Positions 1 through 7,253 of a DNA stretch of 46,575 bases are shown piece by piece (within the stretch, counting starts at the first letter, position 1; each line of letters opens with the position of its first letter). The DNA is from Polaribacter sp. GTDB lineage: Bacteria > Bacteroidota > Bacteroidia > Flavobacteriales > Flavobacteriaceae. Position numbers and translations under genes: made by a program. The DNA lies in assembly GCA_020631275.1 (NCBI GenBank), contig JAHDHO010000002.1:1-46575 (forward strand), written 5' to 3'. The notes beneath the pieces were generated by a model. The model made no database searches, was not told where the DNA came from, and saw nothing but the letters and a program-made list of their open reading frames with translations.

Positions 1-1216
1 CATTAAAAGTTACTAAAGAATATTTAGAAGAATATTGTGTTGGAAACGTTTTTTCCAAATCCATTTCTATTTTTCTTTTTTCTTTAAAAAGCGGATTTGC
101 AACATGGTCTTTCATCTCGTGAAAATTATCTATAGCCAAGTCTGCAATGGCATCTGTGTCTTTTTTTCTTGCCTTTTGATAAGTTTTAAAAACTGTTTCC
201 CAATCGCCTAAATCTTGATTTAAAATTTCATCTAATACAAAAACATCTTCAAAAGATGCGTTCATTCCTTGTCCGTAAAACGGCACAATTGCATGGGAAG
301 AATCGCCAATTAACAATGTTTTATTTTTATAACTCCAAGGCGAACATTTTATAGTTCCTAAAGGGCCAGTTGGGTTGTTTATAAATTCTTGTTTAATATT
401 AGGAATTAGTGCCAAAGCATCTGGGAATTCTTTCTCGAAAAATTCTGTAATCTTTTCTTCGGAAGTTAAATTTTCGAAATTAAATTCACCTTCGTTATAA
501 CTTAAAAATAAAGTTACAGTAAAGCTTCCATCCATATTTGGTAGGGCAATTAACATAAAATCTCCACGAGGCCAAATATGTAAATGTGCTTTGCTTATTT
601 GATGCTTTCCAGATGAATCTGCAGGAATTTCTAATTCTTTATAACCATGATTTAGATAGTTTTGAGAATAGCTAAACAAGAATTTTCGTTCTGAGATGTA
701 GCTTTTTCTTAAAGAAGAACCTGCGCCATCTGCACCAAAAATAACTGCTGATTCTACAGAAAATTCTTCTTGAGTTTTGTAATCTTTAAAATGAGCAATA
801 TTATTTTCTATATCTACATTTTTACATTTTTTATTAAAGTGAATGATAACATTTTCATGCTTTTCTGCTTCATCTAATAAAATTGCATTTAAATCTCCTC
901 TAGAAATAGAGTTTATGTATTCGTTTTCTCTTCCTGAATAATTAGAAGAAAATGTATTTCCTTCTCTGTCGTGCATTAACCTACCATACATTGGTATACA
1001 GATTTCTCTAGCTTTTTCTTCCATTCCGCATAAACGTAATGCTTTTAAACCTCTGTCTGATAATGCTAAATTTATAGATCTTCCGGCAGAAATATCTACT
1101 GTTCTTAAATCTGGTCTGCTTTCAAAAACCTCTACTTTAAAACCTCTTTGTGCTAGTCTTAATGCTAATAAACTTCCACATAAACCTGCACCAATAATTA
1201 AAACATTTTCTTTCAT
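1..1216 (-). CDS. kmo: Kynurenine 3-monooxygenase, 3' part missing (cut by window edge)
   Basis: FAD-dependent hydroxylase that converts kynurenine to 3-hydroxykynurenine using NADPH and O2. It is absent from the ORF track because it runs off the left edge. I translated it from the ATG at 1216 (a second ATG lies at 1219) and found no stop in 405 codons. It opens with the FAD dinucleotide-binding motif IIGAGLCGS. It also has the group A flavoprotein monooxygenase motifs VIFGADGAGS and LLIGDSSHAIVPFYGQGMN, the second being the GD motif that contacts FAD ribose. The family is about 450 residues, so roughly 45-50 C-terminal residues lie outside. It is the last visible gene of an operon with kynU and a small PH-domain gene, starting about 12 bases after the latter. 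Together with kynU it points to tryptophan breakdown or de novo NAD synthesis. Confidence 0.93.
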   Translation of the reverse strand, partial: MKENVLIIGAGLCGSLLALRLAQRGFKVEVFESRPDLRTVDISAGRSINLALSDRGLKALRLCGMEEKAREICIPMYGRLMHDREGNTFSSNYSGRENEYINSISRGDLNAILLDEAEKHENVIIHFNKKCKNVDIENNIAHFKDYKTQEEFSVESAVIFGADGAGSSLRKSYISERKFLFSYSQNYLNHGYKELEIPADSSGKHQISKAHLHIWPRGDFMLIALPNMDGSFTVTLFLSYNEGEFNFENLTSEEKITEFFEKEFPDALALIPNIKQEFINNPTGPLGTIKCSPWSYKNKTLLIGDSSHAIVPFYGQGMNASFEDVFVLDEILNQDLGDWETVFKTYQKARKKDTDAIADLAIDNFHEMKDHVANPLFKEKRKIEMDLEKTFPTQYSSKYSLVTFN

Positions 1217-1231
1217 CATATATCTATTGCT

Positions 1232-1573
1232 CTAATTTAATTTATCCTTTAAAAATTGATAATCATCATATTCTAATTTTAACTTAGACAATGATATTTT
1301 TTCTATCTGATTATCTTGATTTACAAAACTTAATAGATCCGTTTTTGTATTGAATTTTATTTTAGAAAAATCTTTATATATAAAATTAACTTTTATGTTT
1401 TCTTTTATGGAAACTAAAATTCTTTTATCAGTAATTATAAAATAATCGTTACTTTTTTCCATAAATAAACTTAAAATACCTAATACTTGATATTGCCAAA
1501 AACCAATATCACTTTTAGTTTTTATTTTAACTAGAATATCTTCTCCTTTAATATGTTTGTTAAGCATATTCAT
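1232..1573 (-). CDS. Small PH-like domain protein of unknown function
   Basis: A 113-residue soluble protein without a signal peptide or membrane segment. The central stretch, FIITDKRILVSIKEN followed by short alternating strands, resembles the bacterial PH-like fold (YdbS/YvbH type, where LTDKR-like turns are typical). The match is by eye and weak in detail. It begins one base after the kynU stop and ends about 12 bases before kmo, so it is almost certainly co-transcribed and translationally coupled with both. A second in-frame ATG lies two codons in. No enzymatic residues are evident, and a role in the kynurenine pathway is suggested only by position. Confidence 0.7.
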   Translation of the reverse strand: MNMLNKHIKGEDILVKIKTKSDIGFWQYQVLGILSLFMEKSNDYFIITDKRILVSIKENIKVNFIYKDFSKIKFNTKTDLLSFVNQDNQIEKISLSKLKLEYDDYQFLKDKLN

Positions 1574-1574
1574 A

Positions 1575-2834
1575 TTACAACAGTCCTTTTAATATAGTTA
1601 CCATTCTAAAAACATCTTCAAAAGAATTATACATTGGTGTTGGTGCACAACGTATAACATCTGGCTCTCTCCAATCTGTAATAATATTATTTTCTGTTAA
1701 TTTTTTATGCAAACTTTTATCTGCATTTTTAACTTGTATAGATAATTGACAACCTCTTTCTTTAGGATTTGTAGGTGTAATAATTTTAATATCTTCAGAA
1801 TTAATTTCATTAATTAAAAACTCGAAATAACCTGTTAGTTTTTCTGATTTGTCTCGTAAAGCTTCCATTCCAACTTCATCAAACATATCTAAAGATGCTT
1901 TTATGGCTGCCATAGATAATATTGGCGGATTTGATAATTGCCAACCTTCTGCACCTTCCATTACATCAAAAGGTTGTCTCATATTAAAACGTGTTGCTTT
2001 GTTATGATTCCACCAACCTGCAAAACGAGGTAAATCTTTATTTTTAGCATGTTTTTCGTGCACAAATAAACCTGCTAAACTTCCTGGTCCAGAATTTAAA
2101 TATTTATAAGTACACCAAGCTGCAAAATCTACACCAGAGTTATGTAAATCTGGAGAAATATTTCCTGCACCATGTGCTAAATCTATTCCTACAACACAAT
2201 TTTTTGCATGTCCAATTTCTGCAATTCTTTTCAAATCTAAAAACTGACCTGTGTAATAATTTACACCTCCAATTAGTAACAAAGCAATTTCATCTCCTTG
2301 TTCTTCAACAATAGTTTTTAAATCGTCTATATTTAATAATTCTTCTCCTTTTCTTGGTTTCCATTCTATAACATCTTCTTCAGAAAAACCATGAAATTTT
2401 AATTGCGATTGCACAGCATATCTATCTGAAGGAAATGCATCTGATTCTATAACAATTTTATATTTTGATTTTGTTGGTTTATAAAATGAAACCATTAGCA
2501 AATGTAAATTTGTTGTAAGCGTGTTCATTACAACTACCTCTACTGGTTTTGCGCCAACAATTTTAGCCATTTTATCTGTTAGCAATTCATGATAATTTAA
2601 CCACGGATTCTTTGCCTCAAAATGCCCTTCTACTCCTAAATTTTCCCAATCTTCTAACTCTTGATTAATGTATTCTTTGGTAGATTTTGGTTGTAAACCC
2701 AATGAATTCCCTGTAAAATAAAGCCAGTTATTACCATTTTTATCTTTTGGTATAAGAAATCGATTGCGTAAATAAGAAAGTTTGTCTTCTTTATCTTGCT
2801 CTTTTGCAAATGCTAAGTTGTTTTGATATTTCAT
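1575..2834 (-). CDS. kynU: Kynureninase
   Basis: PLP-dependent hydrolase that cleaves kynurenine or 3-hydroxykynurenine to anthranilate or 3-hydroxyanthranilate plus alanine. The ORF track begins at a TTG (2837), but the adjacent ATG at 2834 is preferred and gives 419 residues, the normal family length. The PLP lysine lies in WCTYKYLNSGPG (about residue 244). Other family motifs are YFTGNSLGLQP near the N-terminus and GIDLAHGAGN before the lysine. It is the first gene of kynU - PH-domain gene - kmo. A -7-like TATATTTG lies about 25 bases upstream, implying a very short leader. Confidence 0.96.
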   Translation of the reverse strand: MKYQNNLAFAKEQDKEDKLSYLRNRFLIPKDKNGNNWLYFTGNSLGLQPKSTKEYINQELEDWENLGVEGHFEAKNPWLNYHELLTDKMAKIVGAKPVEVVVMNTLTTNLHLLMVSFYKPTKSKYKIVIESDAFPSDRYAVQSQLKFHGFSEEDVIEWKPRKGEELLNIDDLKTIVEEQGDEIALLLIGGVNYYTGQFLDLKRIAEIGHAKNCVVGIDLAHGAGNISPDLHNSGVDFAAWCTYKYLNSGPGSLAGLFVHEKHAKNKDLPRFAGWWNHNKATRFNMRQPFDVMEGAEGWQLSNPPILSMAAIKASLDMFDEVGMEALRDKSEKLTGYFEFLINEINSEDIKIITPTNPKERGCQLSIQVKNADKSLHKKLTENNIITDWREPDVIRCAPTPMYNSFEDVFRMVTILKGLL

Positions 2835-2858
2835 CAATTATAAAAAAATGAGTGTCTT

Positions 2859-2866
2859 CAAATATA
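2859..2866 (-). promoter_or_regulatory. Candidate -7 element for the kynU operon
   Basis: The minus strand reads TATATTTG, an exact match to the Bacteroidetes -7 consensus TAnnTTTG, about 25 bases before the kynU ATG. No convincing TTTG (-33) is found about 19 bases further upstream, so only the -7 half is supported. Confidence 0.4.
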
Positions 2867-2943
2867 AAACAATCTAATTTTAGAATTAAATTAATCTGAA
2901 TAAATTACTACCTTTATTTTTTATTTTTAATCAAAAATTTACA

Positions 2944-4134
2944 ATGAAATTTTATAAAACTCTGTTCATATTTATTGGTATTCTTATTGTTTCTTGCAGT
3001 GGCAAAAACGCACTTTTGGTTACAGGTCTAGAAGGTGTTAGTAAAAGTATTAAAGCACAATACGCTCCTGATAAAAGAGTCGCAATTTTTGATATTAGTT
3101 TTGATAATTCTGATAATAAAATAATAGCCACAGGAATGACAAATTCTAAAGAGGCTTATCAAAAATTAGTAGATAGTTTAACATCTTTAGATGTTTCTTA
3201 TATAAATAATATACGTGTTTTACCAGATACTGTTGTAGGTAACAAAATGTTTGCCGTAGCAAGAAATTCTGTTATCAATATTAGATCTGCGCCAAAACAT
3301 TCTGCAGAATTAGGTACGCAGGGTTTATTGGGCATGTCTTTAAAAATTTTAGATAAAGAAGGTGATTTCTACAGAATTCAAACACCAGATAATTATATTT
3401 CTTGGGTTGATAAAGGTGGAATTCAGAAAATGAATAAAGGTGAATTTGATTCTTGGAACGCCTCTAAAAAAATAATTTTTACAAAGAATTTTGGCTACGT
3501 TTATGCCTCTAAAAATAAAAATTCTGAAATTATTTCTGATATTACTTTGGGCGGACTTTTAAAATACCTTTCTGAAGATGCTACTTTCTATGAAGTTAAA
3601 TATCCTGATAATAGAACCGGATTTATTAAAAAAAGTGAAGCTGTTGTTTATGAAAATTGGTTAACAAACCTGCAACCGTCAAAAGAAAATGTAGAAAAAG
3701 TTGCAAAAAACCTAGAAGGTTTCCCTTATTTATGGGGCGGAACTTCTTCTAAAGGAATTGATTGTAGTGGTTTTACTAAAATGGTGTATTTAATGAATGG
3801 TTATGTAATTCCTAGAGATGCTTCACAACAAATTAATGCAGGTAAAGAGGTTGACGAAAAACTAAATTTCGAGAATCTAGAAAAAGGCGACTTACTCTTT
3901 TTTGGAACTGAAGCTACAGAAACTAAAAAAAGACGGGTTGTACATGTTGGTATTTGGTTGGGTAATAATAAGCAAGAATTTATTCATGCATCTGGCAATG
4001 TACATATAAGTTCTATGGATTCTTTACAACCTAATTTTGACCTATTTAATAAAAAAAGGTACTTAGGAAGCAAACGTTATTTAGGAATAAAAGATAAAGA
4101 GATTATCAATCTTAAAAAGAAATTAAAATATTAA
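2944..4134 (+). CDS. Lipoprotein peptidoglycan hydrolase with SH3b domains and NlpC/P60 domain
   Basis: Predicted cell-wall endopeptidase that cuts stem or recycled muropeptides, probably between gamma-D-Glu and the diamino acid as in YkfC-like enzymes. The N-terminus is a lipoprotein signal with lipobox IVSC at about residue 18, so it should be anchored in an envelope membrane. Residues of about 75-235 contain two bacterial SH3-like modules, the first starting near INIRSAPKHS. The NlpC/P60 domain follows (about 240-370), with the nucleophile in GIDCSGF (Cys274), the histidine in HVGIWLG (His334), and a third polar site in FIHASG. It is a single-gene unit transcribed divergently from kynU and ends in a strong bidirectional terminator shared with the serine-pathway fusion gene. 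Confidence 0.9.
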   Translation: MKFYKTLFIFIGILIVSCSGKNALLVTGLEGVSKSIKAQYAPDKRVAIFDISFDNSDNKIIATGMTNSKEAYQKLVDSLTSLDVSYINNIRVLPDTVVGNKMFAVARNSVINIRSAPKHSAELGTQGLLGMSLKILDKEGDFYRIQTPDNYISWVDKGGIQKMNKGEFDSWNASKKIIFTKNFGYVYASKNKNSEIISDITLGGLLKYLSEDATFYEVKYPDNRTGFIKKSEAVVYENWLTNLQPSKENVEKVAKNLEGFPYLWGGTSSKGIDCSGFTKMVYLMNGYVIPRDASQQINAGKEVDEKLNFENLEKGDLLFFGTEATETKKRRVVHVGIWLGNNKQEFIHASGNVHISSMDSLQPNFDLFNKKRYLGSKRYLGIKDKEIINLKKKLKY

Positions 4135-4151
4135 AAAATAGTTTAAATTTT

Positions 4152-4187
4152 AAAAAGCCTTTCAATATAAAATTGAAAGGCTTTTTT
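4152..4187. terminator. Bidirectional intrinsic terminator
   Basis: A perfect 15-base stem, AAAAAGCCTTTCAAT / ATTGAAAGGCTTTTT, closes a five-base loop. It has A-tract and T-tract on opposite sides, so it can work in both directions. It lies between the convergent NlpC/P60 gene and the SerB-SerA gene. Confidence 0.9.
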
Positions 4188-4215
4188 GTTGTGTTGATTG
4201 TGATTTTGATTGTTA

Positions 4216-6108
4216 TTAATAAAGAACTCTAAATCTAATTGTTCCTTCAATTTTTCTTAACTCTTCTATAACTTCTTTGTTATACTCTTTATCTAAATCT
4301 GTAATTACATAACCTACCTTTGGGTCGGTAGATAAATATTGACCGTTTATATTTAATTCGTACTCTGCTAAAACCTTATTAATTTTAGCCATTACACCAG
4401 GTACATTTTTATGAATATGTAAAAATCTATGAGCATTTGTTTGTCTTGGTAAACGAATGTTTGGAAAATTTACGGCGTCTACAGTATTACCAGAGTTTAT
4501 GTACGCCATTATTTTACTAGGTACAAAATCTGCAATATCTCTTTGTGCTTCTTCTGTACTTCCACCAACATGCGGAGTTAATATAACATTTGGCAAGCCT
4601 TTTAATTCAGTATAAAACTCTCCATTCTTTCTTGGTTCTGACGGATAAACATCAACTGCTGTACCTGCAATTTTACCGCTTTTTAAAGCAGTAACTAAAG
4701 CCTCTATATCTACAACAAAACCTCTTGATAAGTTTACTAAATGTGCGCCATCTTTCATTTGAGAAATTTCTTTTTCGCCAAAGAAATTTTTATTTGCAGC
4801 ATTATCATCTACATGTAAAGTAACAACATCAGAAATTGCCAATAACTCTTCTAAAGTGCTCATTTTTGTTGCATTTCCTAAAGCTAATTTATCTTCTACA
4901 TCATAATAATAAACATCCATACCTAAAGCTTCTGCTAATACAGATAATTGTTTACCAATATTACCATAACCAACAATACCTAATTTTTTACCACGAACTT
5001 CTTTAGAACCTTCTGCTGTTTTGTTCCATTGACCATTATGAATTTCTGTACTTCTTTGAAAAACACTACGCATTAACATAATAATTTCTCCTATTGCTAA
5101 TTCTACAACAGAACGTGTATTACTATAAGGTGCGTTAAAAACAACAATTCCTTTTTCTTTACAAGCTTCTAAATCGATTTGTTTTGTACCAATACAAAAA
5201 GCACTAACAACCATCAACTTTTCTGCTGCATCTACAACTTTTTGTGTAACATTTGTTTTAGATCGAATACCTAAAACATGTACATCTTTAATTTTTTCTA
5301 TCAATTCGTCTTCAGACAAACTTTTAGATACAGTTTCTACAGAAAAACCATCTTTTGATAACTTTTTAAAAGCATCTGGATGTACGTTTTCTAATAATAA
5401 TATTTTAATTCTGTTTTTTGGGTAACTAATATTTCTTGGCAAATCGTTTACGTATAAAAATTCATCTAAATTTGGGGCAATATGGTCTGCATTTTCTGTT
5501 GTCTTTTCTCTAGAAACATTTTCTGTGTAAGCAAAAAACTTATCAGCAATACCTGCTTCTCTAGTTACATAATCGCTATAACCATCGCCAATCACTTGTA
5601 TTTCTCCGTCTAAATTCATGTCTTTTAAACATTGAATTTTTCCGTTGTGTTTTGATAAAGGATTTTCGTCATCAAAACCAATTATCTCTCCATCTTCTGC
5701 AAATGTAAATGTATTTGCATATACACGTTCAGAAGGAATATTGTATTCTTTAACAATAGGATCTATAAATTCTTTGAAACCACAGGAAATTACATAAATA
5801 TCGTCTGCAAAGTTTTCAAAAAACTCTTTATTACTTTCTATAGATTTAGAAACTTGCTTTTTTAAAGCTGCTACTAAATTACTTAAATCTGCTTTATTGG
5901 CTTTTAATAATTTAATTCTTCTTTCTAAAGACTCGGTAAAAGAAATTTCGCCATCAATACCTAAATTGGTTATATCTATTATTTCTTGAATTATAGCTTC
6001 TTTTCTAGGATTGTCTGTTAAGGTAATTTCCGCCAAGACATCTAAAGCCTCTACTTTAGTTAATGTACTGTCAAAATCGAAAATATAGTTTCTTTTCGTG
6101 GTAATCAT
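4216..6108 (-). CDS. serA: Fused phosphoserine phosphatase / D-3-phosphoglycerate dehydrogenase with ACT domain
   Basis: A 630-residue bifunctional serine-synthesis protein. Residues of about 1-220 form a HAD phosphatase: motif I FDFDSTL with the nucleophile Asp11 and Asp13, a conserved serine in VISCGFKEF, and motif IV VIGDGYSDY. This matches the SerB family. Residues of about 230-545 form a 2-hydroxyacid dehydrogenase. It has the NAD motif GIVGYGNIGKQ, the catalytic arginine in LSRGFVVD, the glutamate in YPSEPR, and the histidine in LTPHVGGST. The C-terminal 70 residues, starting at NVPGVMAKINKVL, are an ACT domain, usual for serine feedback control. One chain thus carries the first and last steps of the pathway, and the middle transaminase (SerC) is not in the window. 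A plausible promoter lies just upstream. The fusion appears in other Bacteroidetes as far as I recall. Confidence 0.93.
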   Translation of the reverse strand: MITTKRNYIFDFDSTLTKVEALDVLAEITLTDNPRKEAIIQEIIDITNLGIDGEISFTESLERRIKLLKANKADLSNLVAALKKQVSKSIESNKEFFENFADDIYVISCGFKEFIDPIVKEYNIPSERVYANTFTFAEDGEIIGFDDENPLSKHNGKIQCLKDMNLDGEIQVIGDGYSDYVTREAGIADKFFAYTENVSREKTTENADHIAPNLDEFLYVNDLPRNISYPKNRIKILLLENVHPDAFKKLSKDGFSVETVSKSLSEDELIEKIKDVHVLGIRSKTNVTQKVVDAAEKLMVVSAFCIGTKQIDLEACKEKGIVVFNAPYSNTRSVVELAIGEIIMLMRSVFQRSTEIHNGQWNKTAEGSKEVRGKKLGIVGYGNIGKQLSVLAEALGMDVYYYDVEDKLALGNATKMSTLEELLAISDVVTLHVDDNAANKNFFGEKEISQMKDGAHLVNLSRGFVVDIEALVTALKSGKIAGTAVDVYPSEPRKNGEFYTELKGLPNVILTPHVGGSTEEAQRDIADFVPSKIMAYINSGNTVDAVNFPNIRLPRQTNAHRFLHIHKNVPGVMAKINKVLAEYELNINGQYLSTDPKVGYVITDLDKEYNKEVIEELRKIEGTIRFRVLY

Positions 6109-6143
6109 TATAAAATATTGATTAATTATTCTTGGTAAATCTA

Positions 6144-6172
6144 CAAATATAGTGGGTTAATAGAAAGCCCAA
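6144..6172 (-). promoter_or_regulatory. Promoter of the SerB-SerA fusion gene
   Basis: The minus strand has TTG (6170-6172), an 18-base spacer, and TATATTTG (6144-6151), matching the Bacteroidetes -33/-7 pattern. Transcription would start about 30 bases before the ATG at 6108. Confidence 0.6.
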
Positions 6173-6244
6173 TTAAAGTTTTATGATATCCTTTGTTATT
6201 AACATCAATAATATTAAAGTTCATAAAAAAGCTAAAAAAAAAAC

Positions 6245-7066
6245 TTATAAATTACAGAATCCTAAAAGAATTAGCCACCAAATTATGGGTAAAGATTCTA
6301 CCCAAAAAGAACTGTAGTATTTAGATTGCTTAATTTTAGATCGCATCAAGAAAATTAAAACTAAAAAAAAGAAAATCATAAAGGCGTTTCTAGAAACTCC
6401 GTTATTATTTATGGCATATTCTAAAACAAGAGCTATAATCATTAATGATAAACCTAATCTCTTTGTTTTTTGAATTCCTATTTTTTTAGGAAATGTTTGT
6501 AAAGAAATTGCATCATATTTTACATCTCTAATATCAAAAGGAAGTATTAAAACAATAACAATTAAAAACCGTTGAAACATTAATAGATATAGTTTAATAT
6601 TTAATTGAAAACCTACTTCTACACATGGAATTAAAACCGTAAAACCTGCCCACACAATTGCGACTACTATAATCTTTAAATAACTTACTTCTCTTAATGT
6701 TTTATCGAAACCACTAAGAAAAGGTATCGCATACAATAAGGTTAAAAGATTAAAAGGAATAGTAAATAATAATGTGTCTTTTTGAAGTTTTAATGCGAAA
6801 AAACACATTGCTAAAAAGCAAAAAAAAGAAAAAATCTGAATTACCTTTAAGTTCTTTGTTAAACTTCTATGATGCAACTTAGCAACACCTGCATATTTTA
6901 CAAAATTGTAACCCGTTATAGTACTAAAAAATATAAATAAGGCTAAATTATGATGTACAGAAAGTTCAAAATATTGTTCAGTAATTTTTACAAGCGAAAA
7001 AACAGCCAAAGCCACATGAATACTGGCATTTAGGTAAAAATTTAAAAATATTTTAAAAAACTTCAT
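6245..7066 (-). CDS. UbiA-like polytopic membrane protein
   Basis: A 273-residue protein with about eight hydrophobic segments and the layout of UbiA-type prenyltransferases, which attach polyprenyl chains to aromatic or other acceptors in the membrane. The second aspartate motif is present as FDIRDVKYDA (about residue 178-187). At the first aspartate motif (normally NDxxDxxxD), the protein has GYNFVKYAG: the asparagine is kept but the aspartates are gone. Normal prenyl diphosphate binding is therefore doubtful. Catalysis could be altered, or the protein could have a structural or transport role. It stands alone, divergent from gcvP. No substrate can be named. Confidence 0.7.
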   Translation of the reverse strand: MKFFKIFLNFYLNASIHVALAVFSLVKITEQYFELSVHHNLALFIFFSTITGYNFVKYAGVAKLHHRSLTKNLKVIQIFSFFCFLAMCFFALKLQKDTLLFTIPFNLLTLLYAIPFLSGFDKTLREVSYLKIIVVAIVWAGFTVLIPCVEVGFQLNIKLYLLMFQRFLIVIVLILPFDIRDVKYDAISLQTFPKKIGIQKTKRLGLSLMIIALVLEYAINNNGVSRNAFMIFFFLVLIFLMRSKIKQSKYYSSFWVESLPIIWWLILLGFCNL

Positions 7067-7163
7067 TAAACAAAAATAACACTTCTGTTCATAACATTAA
7101 TTTTTAGTTAATAATTAACATCATTTTATACGTTTTCGGTTAGAAAATAATTTATTAAATCCC

Positions 7164-7171
7164 TATTTTTG
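7164..7171 (+). promoter_or_regulatory. Candidate -7 element of gcvP
   Basis: TATTTTTG matches TAnnTTTG, about 83 bases before the gcvP ATG. No good TTTG lies at the expected distance upstream, so support is partial. It would give a leader of about 75 bases that contains the small hairpin at 7221-7236. Confidence 0.35.
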
Positions 7172-7220
7172 AGCGGTCAAAAAAATACGTTTTTTTGAAG
7201 ACTAAAAAACAACACTAAAT

Positions 7221-7236
7221 CGATTGAAATCAATCG
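7221..7236 (+). other. Small inverted repeat in the gcvP leader
   Basis: CGATTG-AAAT-CAATCG is a perfect 6-base stem with a four-base loop, ending 17 bases before the gcvP start codon. It has no T-tract, so it is not a terminator. It could be an operator or a leader hairpin that affects translation. It may also be chance in an AT-rich leader. Confidence 0.4.
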
Positions 7237-7253
7237 TTCACAAAACTTAATTA

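Noticed and set aside
7071-7078. TATTTTTG on the minus strand as promoter of the UbiA-like gene
   Set aside because: It lies only five bases before the ATG, so the start site would fall at or inside the codon. No -33 element accompanies it.
7067-7253. A glycine riboswitch upstream of gcvP
   Set aside because: The leader is only AT-rich sequence with one 6-base hairpin. None of the conserved GGAGAG-type cores or tandem aptamer structure is present.
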